Of a stretch of DNA of 64,000 nt, positions 45,586-58,469 are shown piece by piece (position 1 is the stretch's first letter; the number at the start of each line of letters is the position of its first letter). The notes beneath the pieces were generated by a model. That model searched no databases. It was not told the DNA's origin and saw only the letters and a list, made by a program, of their open reading frames with translations. Made by a program: the position numbers and the translations under genes. The DNA is from Gonocerus acuteangulatus (lineage: Eukaryota > Arthropoda > Insecta > Hemiptera > Coreidae): contig OX328123.1 of assembly GCA_946811695.1 (NCBI GenBank), forward strand, positions 45,897,017-45,961,016. The letters run 5' to 3'.

Positions 45586-45831
45586 AATATACATGTAATT
45601 AGTGAAATTAGTTAGCTTTCATCAAAAATAATCTTATTTGAGCGTTATAAATAATTTTAATATCTTACAAGGGGAGTACCGAGTCAAACAAAAAGTTTTG
45701 TATGTGTGGCAGTTAACTAGGAAAAGGTTCAATTAAACCGAGAAAACGCACTTCTCAAGCGTTCGCCCGATAAAAAATGTTGAAAATTTACATGGACTTC
45801 TTGAAGCGTTCCGAAGAAACTGATAAATAAG

Positions 45832-45902
45832 CGCCCCGGTAGCTCGGTTGGTAGCGTTGAACTATCATAACCCAACGATCGCTGGATCGAATCTTGTCTT
45901 AT
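45832..45902 (+). repeat. tRNA-like sequence (SINE head or tRNA relic)
   Basis: GCCCCGGTAGCTCGGTTGGT then AGCG (box A) and GCTGGATCGAATCTTG (box B-like). The acceptor arm does not close convincingly, so this is not called as a tRNA gene. Confidence 0.5.
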
Positions 45903-46185
45903 TTTAATATTTTTTTTATTTCTTTTTAGTATAACTTCTATTTTGTTCATAGATATATTTCATAACATTAATAAAAAAATATTAAAGTTTTTTCAGTGAT
46001 TCAAATTTAATTTTTAACATTTTGATCAATATATTAAAAGGAAATTTGAATGCAAAAATGCTTTATATATCCAAGAGTTTATAGGTTAGAGTTTTGATAA
46101 TGAAAAATAAAGAAATGTTTCAAGGCTTTTTTATTAAGGAATTTGGTCGTATTGTTATAAACTCTTGCTGATTTTAGTTTTATGG

Positions 46186-46390
46186 AGTCTAGGTGGCCGA
46201 GAATGCTAAGGCTAGTACCTTGGGCCGTGGGTTCGATTCCCACTAGGGGTGATGGCTTGTCTTTTGAAGGAAGAAAGGACTAAGCCATATACTGGCTAGG
46301 AAATGGTTGTAACGTTTAGAAAACTCGTCTCGAAAATAAGGACTGACATGCTAAAATTGACGTTAAAATTTATATAAATTAATAAATTCA
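46186..46390 (+). repeat. tRNA-Leu/Ser-like SINE head
   Basis: GTCTAGGTGGCCGAGAATGC then TAAGGC (box A) and GGGTTCGATTCCCACTAGGG (strong box B) at about 46225-46245. It is followed by a non-tRNA body, which favours a SINE over a gene. Confidence 0.6.
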
Positions 46391-46984
46391 GATATTTTAA
46401 TTAGTACTTAGTAGTGGAACTAATTTTAGGCCAAGTCTTAAAAGATGTTCTTTTATCCTATAGCATTTTAAAGGGATACGGGCATGCTAATTTGGCTCTA
46501 AATCCCTCGAAGCAGGGTCCTACATTATACAGGATAAGAGGTACTTTGAAGTTTAAAACCTGACCGTCAGTAGTTCAAAGGTACTAGAGAAGGGAAAGGA
46601 AAATAGGCGGACGGGAGGTATGTAAACAAGGTCTTTAAGTGCTCTCAGGGCGAGCTCGCACTAAAGTTTTAACATCCAGTAGTCTGCCTCAGTGGGGTAG
46701 GAAGCTTTCATGATCTATACTTAACAGAATATGCAGACATATCATATTTTGTATTACTCTTTTTCTTTGTGTTTTCTATTAGGAAATTTCCTGTCTCCCT
46801 CCAAAGGAAAGGAAACTCGCTTATAACGTTGTCAGCATAAAAAATATAGACATGCCGAGTAGAGACTTCTACGATTCTTAAATCATAGATTACGAAAATG
46901 GAGGTTGTACAAACTAATAAATAACCGATTAATTAAGGCGTTGTCTATAACCTTACTCTATAAAAGAGGAAAAAACTAGTTTTA

Positions 46985-47110
46985 CTGGCTAAGTTACTGT
47001 ATTAGCGGTGTTCCTCCCTCCCTTTGTAGAGAGGAATCCCGCTTATTAGGTTAACCTCATGACGCAATTCGAAAGTGCCACACGAAAATTTCATGTGTCA
47101 GATCCCATAC
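46985..47110 (-). repeat. Decayed R1 3' tail
   Basis: TGTTCCTCCCTCCCTTTGTA then GAGGAATCCCGCTTATTAGG and CCTCATGACGCAATTC parallel the R1 tail and hairpin with changes. Confidence 0.65.
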
Positions 47111-47177
47111 CTTAGATAATTTTATTGCTGTACTATGGCCTTTTAGACAAAACAACGGAATTATTTGTGCATAAATA

Positions 47178-48101
47178 CAGGGTTCCCACCGACAGGGATA
47201 TATCGGGAAATTCAAAATTTCATTTTTTAATTATTTATTTTTTAAGGCAGGAACAGAAAAAAATGGATAAATTGCTTCCGTTGAATGAATATATTTTTTT
47301 CGAATTCTTCTTTCCTTTCCCTTACTGTCTTATTTGGAATATTTTGGTCTCTGTAACATCTGGGAGGCTGGGAGGGTAGCATGAAGAATCTTAAAAACAA
47401 GGTCTTTGCTATATTTTTAAGGCCTCTTAACTAGAGATCTATTGGCTCAAATTCCCTACAATATCTGTATTGCAGGGAGTAATAATCATGTCACAGTAAT
47501 AATCTGTCTTAGGTCTATATTTGACGGGAGTTGCAAATCCCACCCCCGAAATTCAATCGGTAAACGTTTGTAATAAAAACTTAAAAAAAAAATTAAATAA
47601 GATCACTTAATTACGAAAAAATATTGTTATTAGTGTAATTGCGTTTTAGTTGCTTACCTATTCCGAGTTCTACTTGTTACTATTCCATAGCCAACAAATG
47701 TACCCAGCCCCCCCCTGAAATATTTTCTTGTTTACGCCCATGTAGTCAGTAGTCAATAAATTAATAAAAACTCCCTTTCGTTAGTGTTTATATTATTCTG
47801 ATTAATATAATAATATCTCCATATTCACTTCATAACCGTGTCATTATGAATCGATTAATTAGCATGCGGTGTTGAGCATTTCTTTTTCTTCAAATTTTGC
47901 AATTTTATTTTATTTTATTTTTTTTTTGTTAACTCCTGTAAGCTGTCATATTAAGTTCGTGTATGTTTATTAACTCATGTAATTATACAAAGTTTTATTA
48001 TGTACATCTTAACACCGAATGCCTCGATTAATATCAATTATCACTATCTGGGAGGTCAGGGAAATGTCTGGGAATTCCATATCCAAAACGGTGGGAACCC
48101 T
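47178..48101. mobile_element. DNA element with CAGGGTTCCCACCG ends
   Basis: TIRs CAGGGTTCCCACCG (47178) and CGGTGGGAACCCT (ending 48100), with GGGAAATTC / GGAATTCC just inside. About 920 bp without recognisable transposase; the 84-codon ORF at 47125-47379 straddles the end and is unrecognised. The TIR is of hAT-like form, but I could not define a target duplication. Confidence 0.6.
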
Positions 48102-48130
48102 ATATATATATGTATATATATACATATATA

Positions 48131-48182
<52 letters not shown>

Positions 48183-48519
48183 GTCCCGTAACAGGCCACG
48201 AGGGCCCTGAGGGGCAGATACTATAGAGGTATCTGATTCTTGACCATACGGCACACTAGGGAGATAGTATGGTCAGTACTATGCTCCGGCCGCCTGATTT
48301 TCCCCTTGGCTGCTTCGACTGCTAGAGTCATTAGCACCAACCAAGGTACCCATTATTACATTAATTAAAGGCTGGGTTGGCCTAGGGACGGTCAGGGAGG
48401 CCGAATTAAACCCATGAACGAAGACACTAGAAGAAAAAATCTTTAGTGCTTGCTCGGGATTTGAACTCAGGCCTCCAGCTTATTAGTCCAGTACTCTACC
48501 ACTGAGCTAACCTCGCCCC

Positions 48520-48523
<4 letters not shown>
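48183..48523 (-). mobile_element. SINE-B, tRNA-derived, minus strand
   Basis: Minus strand: GGGGGCGAGGTTAGCTCAGT then GGTAGAGTAC (box A), a CTAATAA anticodon-loop-like word, and GAGTTCAAATCCCGAGC (box B). The body contains GGTGCTAATGACTCTAGCAG, which resembles the SINE-A core. It is preceded on the plus strand by a 46-bp A-run (48134-48179) that belongs to another unit. Confidence 0.8.
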
Positions 48524-48583
<60 letters not shown>

Positions 48584-48584
<1 letters not shown>

Positions 48585-49846
48585 TGTGAAACCTCCTATA
48601 ACGGACACCTCCAAATAGGGGACACCTCAATGATCGGACAGAATATCCATGGTCCCGGCGAAAACCCCTTTAAATCAATGCATTAGCACCTCCCAATAGC
48701 GGACCCTCTACTTACGGACAACGGACACCTAAAATCGGACCCATATAGCTGATTTCAACCCACAATAACGGACAGCAGGGTAAAATATTTAATTGGATTC
48801 TCAGAATCTCAAGAAAAAGCACACCCTGGCGGGCATTGCTAGTAAAATTCATAGGAAATGTTAAGAGTAAACCGTTCCCTCAAGGTTCACACCACATCAA
48901 GGAACCACATCTTGTTTTGTTGCACCACTATTCAGCAGGTTTTATTCAGTTTGTATCTAGTCATGAACTCCGAAAAGAATGCGTGTAAATCTAAAAAATA
49001 AAGTGCAAGTTTTAAACGCGTATGATAGTTTAAAGCTTTGTGTTAGAGACCTGGGCGCGAAGTTTGACGTCGGCAAAACGCAGACGTCAAACTTCGCGTA
49101 GTTTTTAGAACGATATGTGGTGAAAGTGCATCGGTTAATGTTGATTTAGTTCAAGATTAGAAAAACAAATAGCTTTACATTTGCCATGACTATGAGACTA
49201 AAAATATATTTAATATTGATGTAACGGCTTTATTTTTGTCGGGCCCTGCTAAACAAGACAATGATTCTAAAAGGGAAAACGTGCACAGAAGACAAACAAA
49301 GCAAATATCGTTTAACTGTTATGTTGTGCGTTAATAATCAGTAAATCATTAAAACCACGTTGTTTTAAGAACATTAACGTCAATTCAAGAATATCTTGAT
49401 AAGCTAACAAAAAGCATGGATGACAACGCCTATAATGAGTGAATGGCTAAAAACTTTCGATCAGAGAATCGGAAGTCAAAAACGGCGTGTTATTTTGTTT
49501 ATTATCAACGTAACATGCCACCCACATCTGCATCTAATAAATGTTCAGCTTTTTCCACCGAATATGACATCTTGATGCCTGCCCCTCGATCTTGGCATTA
49601 TTAAACATTTCAAAACACTTTGCAGAGAACGATTTCTTCGGGAAGCCATTACGAAAATAGACTCAAGCGATTATGTTAGCAATGTACTGGACGCGGTATT
49701 GTGGGTAAAGACAGCTGTAAAAGAAGTAAGAAACTGTTGTGCACTCCTTTTTAAATGGTGGATTTCATTAACCTCCCAATAAAGGACACTTCCCAATAAC
49801 GGACATTTTTTATGGACCCAATGGTGTCCGCTATAAAGAGGTTTCA

Positions 49847-49849
<3 letters not shown>
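48584..49849 (+). mobile_element. pogo/Tigger-type DNA transposon, internally deleted
   Basis: Ends CTGTGAAACCTCCTATAACG and the complement of CAGTGAAACCTCTTTATAGC, with GGACACC repeats inside both ends. It is inserted in (TA)n, consistent with TA target preference. It carries fragments of transposase at both ends of its coding region. Confidence 0.88.
48965..49745 (+). pseudogene. Tigger-like transposase remnant
   Basis: N-terminal piece near 49000-49085: KVQVLNAYDSLKLCVRDLGA, KFDVGKTQ, a pogo/CENP-B-type HTH. C-terminal piece near 49540-49745: VQLFPPNMTS, stop, CLPLDLGIIKHFKTLCRERF, LREAITKIDSSDYVSNVLDA, VLWVKTAVKEV. This matches the end of the DDE domain in Tigger transposases (FLPPN.TS..QPLD.GII..FK). 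The catalytic middle is missing or unrecognisable. Confidence 0.8.
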
Positions 49850-49908
<59 letters not shown>

Positions 49909-50272
49909 CGTGTGTGGGCATATCAACAGTTATCGCTCTAGAAGGCAACGTAAGAGCAACCATCATTCCATATTGCATGGAATATGTGAGTGGTGAATAC
50001 GGGAGATGTTATCCCCTCATACTGGTCAGGGACTTCCGCGGATAAACCCTCCCTTATAAATATTGCAGTCGCTCATCCGCTCTTCTCTCAGGCTGGTCTT
50101 GGTATGCTTGCTGCTACTCCTTCCTGCAGCGGGATATTTATCTTCAATATACACACAATAAATGTTTTAGCTCGAGGAGCTAGCTCTTATTGAGAATGTA
50201 ACGATACTCCATTTGCAGTTGGTGCACGTTTTGTTCCATGTTATGGCGCAAGGAAACGTCCATATATATATA

Positions 50273-50288
50273 GACACACACACACACA

Positions 50289-50367
<79 letters not shown>
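50273..50367. repeat. (CA)n microsatellite
   Basis: About 95 bp of CA repeats with one CCCACA interruption. A second, shorter (CA)n lies at 51063-51089. The ORFs encoding VCVCVC are artefacts. Confidence 0.97.
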
Positions 50368-50372
<5 letters not shown>

Positions 50373-50479
50373 ATCCTATATAATTCTTAAAAAAAGATTA
50401 ATAGTTTCACCCTTTTATCTTTTATAATGAACAGCTAACTAGTAGAAACCGGACACAGCGCACATGTTCAGCGCCCCCT

Positions 50480-50577
50480 AGTGGACCAATGTCGGTTTTT
50501 TAACGAACTCGTTCTATCCAAATGTGGGGAAAAACAGAAAACCTGTATTGTGTTAACAAATATAAAGGTATTTATGA

Positions 50578-50633
<56 letters not shown>

Positions 50634-50635
50634 TA
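50480..50635 (+). repeat. R3 fragment with (TA)n
   Basis: CCCCCTAGTGGACCAATGTC, TTAACGAACTCGTTCTATCC, TGTGTTAACA and (TA)n at 50586-50631 parallel 12490-12655. Confidence 0.6.
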
Positions 50636-50639
50636 AAAT

Positions 50640-51062
50640 AATTGAGCCCGAATTTTGAATAATATTAATGCAATAACCAGATAATTCTAGTAGTGCGAAT
50701 GCCATTATTGATGAGATTTTCCATCTAAATATCTGAATTTACAGCGTGGTTAGACAATAATATCTTTGCTGCAATTAATATTTTTGGGTGTATAGCAAGC
50801 AACACAGAATTATGCATACTGCATTGCTTGAACAAATCTTAAATTATCATGTAATCTGCCAGAATCATTTTCCAAAGGAAGCCAAGACATAAATGAACTT
50901 AATAATAACTTATTAGACACTTATTTATAAAATGCGTAGTATTTAATGAATAAAATGAAATAAAAAGTTAGTCATGTCAATTTCTTATTCACTGTCCTGA
51001 TAATAAAGATTATCTTTTTAGGGAGGGGAGTGTTTATTTGAAAAATAAATACTGAAACTAAA

Positions 51063-51094
<32 letters not shown>

Positions 51095-51472
51095 GAGGAT
51101 CAATGGAACCAAAGGACGAGTTATTGATTTTTCTATTTTTCCACCATAGGCAATTACTGTGTAAGCGTATAGAACAAGTTTTATTACTGTATGATGGAAA
51201 AATAAAAACAAAATGATTTTTTTCCTTGTTTATTTTTTTAAGGAAAGTCAACCCTTATTTTGTTTATAGCTTCAAAGTGAGCACATTGTCTTTTACACAT
51301 ATTTCCAACAACAATCGTGTCAAAAGTAGGAACTAGGAATCTCAAAAGGATGATCAAAAGAGCGAAAGATGTAGGTAATAATATATATAATATGGAGTTT
51401 AATAATACTCCAATATACTTTCATTAAATGCAGAATTCATAAAAAAAAAAAAAATAAAAAAAAAATAAATAA

Positions 51473-51513
<41 letters not shown>

Positions 51514-51597
51514 TGAATTCAATTGGTTGCAAATAATTTTTACAAAAATTAGTAATATTAAGATGTCTTTCACTTATTGAATTTTTTTTATTTTACT
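50640..51597. other. No recognised gene; A-rich tract
   Basis: Unique AT-rich sequence ending in an A-rich tract (51441-51510) that may be the tail of an unrecognised retroposon. Confidence 0.4.
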
Positions 51598-52262
51598 AGC
51601 TGTTACCCGGCGTGCCATGCTACACCTACTTCCTGCTTCTAGATAAGCCAAAATAAATTAGAAACCAAATAAGTAATATCAAAATATAATAACATAAATC
51701 TGTAACTGTTCGGGTTCACAGGTTCAATCCTGTGACATCCGAAGTATGATTCCTAGACGACTTTAACCTAGTCTATGACAGTCGTTGGATCAAGACCTAC
51801 CTGTCAGCCAAGTTTGGTCAAAATCGGTCAAACGGTTAGATTTGTATAAGGACCAACATCCAGACAGATGGTAGACGTTTTTGATCTCGCCTATGACACT
51901 CCCCGTATAAAAATCTACCTTTGTGCCAACATTGGTCCAAATCAATCAAGCAGTGTGGATTTGTGTCAGGAACAAACGTAAATAAAGACAGGTGGTAGAG
52001 GTTTTTGACTTAGCCTACGACACTTCCCGGACCAAGATCTACGTGTGTACCAAGTTTGGTCAAACCCGGTCAAATGGCATTGATTGGTATAATGAACAAA
52101 CATACAGACAGACAGCAGGTAGACGTTTTTGACCTAGCCTACAAGACCTCCCGGATCGAGACCTATCTGTGTGCCAAGTTTGGTCAAAATCGCTCATTCG
52201 ACATGGGTTTGTATAAGGAACAAACAAACAGACACGTGATTTTTATAAATATAGATTGTATG
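51598..52262 (+). repeat. Dispersed repeat with about 115-bp tandem units
   Basis: Starts CTAGCTGTTACCCGGCGTGC. Units each contain CCAAGTTTGGTCAAAATCGG-type words, ACAAACANACAGACAG and TTTTTGACCTAGCCTA (starts near 51770, 51890, 52010 and 52125). It ends GTGATTTTTATAAATATAGATT. A one-unit relative lies at 58330-58466. This sequence style is common at the ends of arthropod LINE/SINE-like repeats; the exact family is unknown to me. Confidence 0.7.
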
Positions 52263-52794
52263 CCGTTTTTTCCCGTTATATTTATCCTAATAAATATAAG
52301 CTGAACCCCCAAAACTGATTAGCACCCCAAACACCAAATTTAGTCGCAAGAAGATTTTTTTTCACCAAAGTACATACTAAATCCCGATGCCAAAATTATA
52401 GTTAAGACCACGTCACAAGAAATGCTGGTGTTTCAAGAAAATTCCTTAGAACAGTTGTAAAAAGAAACAGAGAAAGACTAGATATTCCAGCATGAGCTAT
52501 AATGACCCAGAAGAAAAAAATGAGAGGAAAAAGGTATGGTGGTGTTATACGTGAAAAGCAGAAAGCACCATTGATTATGCACACTCTGCTTGGCATCACT
52601 TCTACACGAGAGGAGACCGCTCAAGGGAAGGCCCGTGAAAAATTAATTTGTTCCTGTAGATGCAGGATTGGCGGCTCGAGAATTCCTCTACATCCTTGAT
52701 ACTACAGCCCAGCTGATCTTAACTACTTCTAGTCGCTAAGGCTGAAACTCATCCTTCCTGTTTTCTGTAGAACTAAGAAAAAAGTTTCTTAAAG

Positions 52795-52862
52795 CCTCCC
52801 CGTGGTCCAAAGGTAGAATTCTAACGTCAGAGATGCGGTTTGGAGTCCCACATATGGCCTTT
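52795..52862 (+). repeat. tRNA-like SINE head
   Basis: GCCTCCCCGTGGTCCAAAGG then TAGAATTCTAACG (box A-like) and GGTTTGGAGTCCCAC (weak box B). It is followed by T-runs. Not a functional tRNA. Confidence 0.5.
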
Positions 52863-53125
52863 TTTTGTTTTTCCATAATTTTTTTTTTTCAGCAATGGGC
52901 TCCCTGAAAAATATTTCTGCCTCTTTAGGGTGGAAACGTTGGAATCTGGATAATATAACATCTTTAACGAATGGGATATTGGAGGTCTTTATGGAGGTTA
53001 TGGTTGGAAACGTAGAACGCAGAATTGACGACTGGTCTTAGGGCTTGGGATTGGAACGATAGTCAATAAAAAAATTAAATGACAATTGCAACGTTGTTAA
53101 ATACGGAATTAATAATAAGGGGAAT

Positions 53126-53210
53126 AGCACGACTCGCAGGAGCTGCGTCATCTTAGGGTGATTCCGATCTTATCCCGAGTGTCATTTGAAAAGATTAAAA
53201 TAAAAACAGT
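53126..53210 (-). repeat. R2 terminal repeat
   Basis: GCACGACTCGCAGGAGCTGC, GTCATCTTAGGGTGATTCCG, CCCGAGTGTCATTTG. It continues into AAAGATTAAAATAAAAACAG as at 5730. Confidence 0.75.
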
Positions 53211-53419
53211 TGTTATTTTAGTTCGAACTTTCTTGAAATGCTTTTATGGCTACAGGTAAGTGACCCTTACCTGGCAGGGTCGGCCCGCCCCCACCATCCA
53301 CCTCTATACATACTTATTTCACAGTTCAATGCATTAAAAAATCTTTCCAATAGTCTTCTTTTACTATAATACTAATTCTACAAATAAATTCAATTTGAAA
53401 AAAAAAACAATTAAAAAGT

Positions 53420-53770
53420 GAGCTAAACATCTATGAAAAATCATTAAAAAAACAAAACAAACACATTTGATGTTTTAATCACTTTTTTCTCCGATTGACA
53501 TCGCCTAATCGAAACCTTGTTCGTAGAAAATTTAGTAAGCTTTCGAATGATTAATTTCTACTTACCACGATTTCCCGACCGTTTTCGAGATATTAAGGAA
53601 AATATACGAAGTTCCCAAACCTTTTCATGTCTATCAATAAAATATTTTATTCTAATCCTTCCTTAACTCCAAACGTAACCAAAATTTAAACATCTTTGTT
53701 CATATGAATTTCAAACAAGCTGATAATATGTTAATTGAATCCCACAATTCTAAGTACCCAAACCTTAACT
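53420..53770 (+). repeat. R1 paragraph
   Basis: TTTTAATCACTTTTTTCTCC, GATTGACATCGCCTAATCG, CGAGATATTAAGG and the TTCCTTAACTCCAAACGTAA landmark, all as in R1. Confidence 0.75.
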
Positions 53771-53779
53771 CCAAACGTA

Positions 53780-55135
53780 AACAAAATTTAAACATCTAAG
53801 TGTATATGAATTTCATCAAATCCAAATTCGCTTTTAACGATTAAATTGAAATATTTACAAGCAAATCGTAAATCACTCTTTCAGCCACTTATAAAAAATA
53901 AAAAAAACTATTAATAAAAAAAACGTGCATTAACCTTTGAGGGGTTTTATGGGATTTTTTCAATTGAAGAAATTCCGATTGGGGATAGGTTCTGAAAAAC
54001 CTCTTCTACCTTATAAGATGATTAGGAACGGGAGTAGCTTAAAACATTTCTTAAAACCATTGAATTATATATCTAATAGTAGACATAAAACTGAACAATT
54101 GTTTAAGCATTATTTCCTATAAAGATACTGAGGTAACTATCAAAATGCGGAAAATAATTTACAAGAACATTTAGGGAGCTTTAGGGAGCTCTGGTAAAAT
54201 ATGTTTTTGTCTATTATATGTTTTTTTTTTTAAGGAATTTATATTAAAAAATAAATCAACGCGAATAATCGTCTAATTCTACTATTATTTTTAGAAACAC
54301 GATTCAAGGAGGAGGGCGACGCCATATAGAATGTATTTATTGAATCATGATTTTAAAGATAATTATCGAAAATTATATAGATTTATCGGAAGAGGACATA
54401 TCAAGATGCATCTTAGTACTCTGAAGATGGCAGTTAGTCCCCAAAAGCTGATAAACTATTAAAAATAAAAGGAATACAGGGAAGGTTATGGCCGTTTTTT
54501 CATCCCTTATAAATTGAGGCTTCAACCATAGCAATTTCTGAAGATGTTATCAAAACATATTTCACAGTGTGCCTTCAACCGCTCTAACAGAGTTTATATC
54601 ATAATAAATAGGGCAATTTTTCAAGAAAAATAAACCTCTTAACTGGCTGTAAAAATGTATTTCCAGCCTTTGAATTCGTTGGATATTTTTGAGTTGAAAA
54701 TGAATAGAAAAATATTTAAGAAAGGAATGAAAAATTTTAGAAGGAAATGAGTTAAGCAAAAGAATTTATCTTGAAATGTATTTATCTCAAACGGACTCTT
54801 TCAAGATTAAAGACCTCGCCGTTTCTGTAGGGCCTTCCACCATAGCAGTTTTCTTTGCATTTTTTAAGATTTATTCCAAAATAATCCGATTGATATCCTT
54901 CAAAAGAAATCGACTTTTATAGTAAAAGTAACTTAATTTCGTTTTCATAAGAAAAATGTAAAAAAGATCATGTAATATATAATTATATATTTTTACTCCA
55001 AGTATAGGGCTATGGTAAACAGTACCACTTAGTCCCCAACTATAATTAATAGTAGAAAAAAAAGTAGGTAACAGAAAAAGTGTATAACAGAATGATCTCA
55101 TGAAACGGGTTTATTATATGAAATTTAGAGATAAA
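53780..55135. other. No recognised gene; possible Penelope tail at 54417-54470
   Basis: ACTCTGAAGATGGCAGTTAG followed by TCCCCAAAAGCTGATAAAC is reminiscent of the GAAGA-type 3' signature of Penelope-like elements, but it has no coding partner. The ORFs at 54562-54759 and 54871-55101 are unrecognised. (TA)n at 55139-55189 follows. Confidence 0.3.
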
Positions 55136-55136
55136 G

Positions 55137-55189
<53 letters not shown>

Positions 55190-55191
<2 letters not shown>

Positions 55192-56300
55192 TAGTTTACT
55201 CAAAGAACATTATTACGATTTTAAAAAACGAAAAAATAATTTATAATGATATAAATCACTTATTTCTCTATCTCAGTATCAAGAGAAATAAAAGCAGTCT
55301 CCTTCAAAAGCATTTTTATGAAGCACTTAAATAGGCACTATTTTCTTTTTCTTTTTATTTTCAGTGACGACAAAAGAACAAAACTCAACTGAGTATTGAA
55401 ACAGTAAAAAGTTCAAACTAAGTTTCCCTAACAAAGAAACATTGAAACTAAGCTCCTTGGGTCATTTATTGTTAAAGTTTGTATCTAAATGAAATTTGTA
55501 CCTTTGTCTACAAAGTTCTAACCCAAAACATTTTTCAACTTATCTTAGAATCTGAACATCTATCTTTATTTATGTTTGTGACATACTCTGTTGTTCATTC
55601 CAAGGATCCTAACAATTTTCAAATTCATTTCATTTATATTGTTAGTGCTGCTAAGAAGAATAGTAGTGTATCAGAGTTGCCAGCAGGAAAAAAGCGACCA
55701 CTTTAGGAAAAAAAATATCTGCTATTAATATTGACACAACAAAGTACGCGAGTAAAGCAACATTAAAATATACAAAATTATTGAAAGCGTTGGTGAGTTT
55801 ACACAAAATTATTTTATTCTTTCCAGCAGCCTCTAATTGCTTTTGTGGCCTAATCTGTAAGGCTTCAGGTGATTAATAACCAAATATATATTAACAATTG
55901 TGACAAAAATAGATTTAGGTTTTAAAGGTTCAAAAAAAAAAACCAACAAGATATTAATAATGTTTCATAACATTACTCAAGTTAACTCTGGCTTCAATGA
56001 AGCAACAAATAAAACAAAACAAAAAACACACACAATCTAGCCAAAAGTAGTCCAATTAATAAGTAATATTATTACGTACGACATTGAATATCCGTAAAAT
56101 GTTCGTATGAGATTATTCATTCATAGGAATATCAAATTATCATCTATCAACGAGATATGTTACCCTTTAGATGTTAAAGAGAAAGAAACATCGGCGGCGG
56201 CATCTTACATACATTTGGTATTGTAATATACAGGGGGGGGGGACTTTGGATCTTCCAACATTATCCTCTATGAACGTCAGAAGATGTAAGAGGACCACAG
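55190..56300. other. No recognised gene
   Basis: AT-rich. The 75-codon ORF at 55479-55706 and the ORF pair at 56277-56559 show no known domain. Confidence 0.35.
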
Positions 56301-56604
56301 GTATGATCGCATTTGATTGAAAATAAATATCTCTAGGCCACTAAGTGGCTTGGGTGGAAGAAAGGAGAGTGCGATGGAAAGATTTGAGGATTTTGATGTA
56401 CAAATAGTTTGTTGTGGAGTCTTTGTGATCTGGATTATTATTATCCAGATTCCAATTATCCGGAGAAATCTGCAGGAGCCAATTCCCAGCATGCCTTCGG
56501 ACTATCAAGACCAGACGGCATTCAGCTCAGATTTTGTGACTTTAATCAAAACAAGATAGGAAGCTTTGGAGCATAGAATGATACAAAGCCGGGCGGACAG
56601 TTAG

Positions 56605-57230
56605 GGGTTTACCGACGGCTCGAAAACTGAACTAGGTACAGGAGCGGGGATTGGATTCAGGACACCACACACAAGTCTCAATATACCACTGGGCAAATAT
56701 GCTACAGTGTTTCAAGCTGAGGTATTAGCCATAAATAAGTGTGCGGACATCATGAATAAATCTACCCGAAATATCACTCCAACTGAACAATAGTATATTA
56801 TATAAAATGTACTTCCTCATGGACATAAGTAAAAGAGAAAGTTGATTTTTTCCTTAAATTTTCGTTACTTTAGTCTAAAAACTTGAAATTAATTTTCGGG
56901 CGTTTTGTTTTAACAAAAAAAAAATTTAGTAGGGCTCTGGTAGAAATTAATAATTCGAACTACAAAAACCTAAAATAATTTTATCAACCCGAAAGAAATC
57001 TGCACCCTCTGTAATAATAATGCATATGAAGACATTTTTCATTTTATTTTGCATTGTTCCATTAGAAGCCAATTCCTCCCATTTTTCAACCAGCCTACTG
57101 AAATAAAACGTTTTCGAAAAACCAGGAAGGTCATTCAATCCTCCTTCATAATACTCACCGCTGTCAAGATTATTAAAAGTCGGAAAGAAATTATTAGGAG
57201 CAATTTCCACTTTCTTTTTATCTTATAACA
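56605..57230 (+). pseudogene. LINE RNase H and C-terminal zinc-finger fragment
   Basis: FTDGSKTELGTGAGIGFRTP at about 56607, then GKYATVFQAEVLAINKCADI: the D of TDGSK and the E of QAE are RNase H catalytic residues. After a degraded gap, INPKEICTLCNNNAYEDIFH and FILHCSIRSQFLPFF (about 56985-57080) give a C-x2-C...H...C C-terminal knuckle of LINE ORF2. RNase H plus terminal knuckle suggests an I/R1/LOA-like group. A 3' UTR and AATAAA with poly(A) follow (57640-57699). Confidence 0.75.
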
Positions 57231-57663
57231 ATGTATGAAAGAAAGAAGTACTTTGAATACCAATCTAAGGGGCGATGAACATTAGGCGTCATGAATTATT
57301 CATTCATTCAGTCAAAGAACAACATTCGTGAACCGGTTAAGAAAAATTCCAACAAACGTGAAGAGGTTTCCAACATAAACTGAGAACGAGCTGAAAGACA
57401 ACAAGAAAGTTATAGCACAAAGTTCTATCCATTTCTCGCCTCTAAAGTCTCTTCAACTCAACTTCTTATCACTGTATAATCACTTAGGTTAGTTATCATT
57501 CTCCACGCTCCACTTCCTTCATCGCTGCTCGGCTTGATAAATACTTCTTCTAAAAGAGGGCAGGCAGTATTCCGACACTAGTTATTTTAAACCTTTATGT
57601 GTGTAATGTATGAGTTTTGTACACACGAAAATCAGAAAAATCAATAAACGATTTAAAAAAAAA

Positions 57664-57700
<37 letters not shown>

Positions 57701-57859
57701 AGAAAAAATTAGATATTTCTTCTGACATTAGCCCCCCAACAGCATACAATATGCTGTAAGATACTGTGGAAGTCTAATAGATATGTAAACAAAAAAAAAA
57801 AAAAAAAGAAAAAAAAAGACAGGCAAAGTTCCTTAGTTTCTTGCAGTCCTATCAAAAAA

Positions 57860-58195
57860 ACTACCCGAAATATCATTCCAACTGAACAATAGTATATTAT
57901 ATAGAATGTACTTTTTCATGGACTTTAGTAAAAGAGAAAGTTGATTTTGCCTTAAAATTTCCATACTTTATTCTATAAATTTGAAATTAATATTCGGGCG
58001 TTTTGTTTTAACCAAACAAAAAATACTTAGTAGGGATCAGAAAATGAATAATTTGAACTACAAAAACCTAAAAGAATTCTATCAACCCGAAAGAAATCTG
58101 CACCCTCTGTAATAATAACGCATATTTTTCATTATTTATTTATTTATTTATTTTTTCATTGTTCTGCTTATTCCCCCATTAGAAGCCAATTCCCC
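57860..58195 (+). repeat. Second copy of LINE 3' region
   Basis: Direct repeat of 56769-57083: CTACCCGAAATATCANTCCA, ATTCGGGCGTTTTGTTTTAA, CCCGAAAGAAATCTGCACCC. It carries independent changes and a (TTTA)n expansion at 58130. Confidence 0.85.
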
Positions 58196-58469
58196 CCCGT
58201 TTATCAACCAGCTTACTGATAAATCTAGAAATGGATTTTAGGGGAAATAGCGTTTTAGTTGCCTAAAACTATTCCAAGTTCTAGTATTCCATACCCCGGA
58301 AATGGTCTACCCGAAATTTTCCCAGCTCTCCCCGAAATTATTTCCTACGAGACTTCCCGGATCAAGAAGTATCTGTGTGCCAAGTTTGGTCAAAATCGGT
58401 CAAACGGTGTGGATTTGTATGAGGAACAAACAGACAGACAGGTGATTTTTATATATATATATAGATATG

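Noticed and set aside
45832..48523. True tRNA genes at the box A/box B sequences
   Set aside because: Acceptor stems do not pair well, and each is followed by SINE-like bodies or T/A-runs.
50167..50367. ORFs rich in VCVCVC
   Set aside because: Translation of a (CA)n microsatellite.
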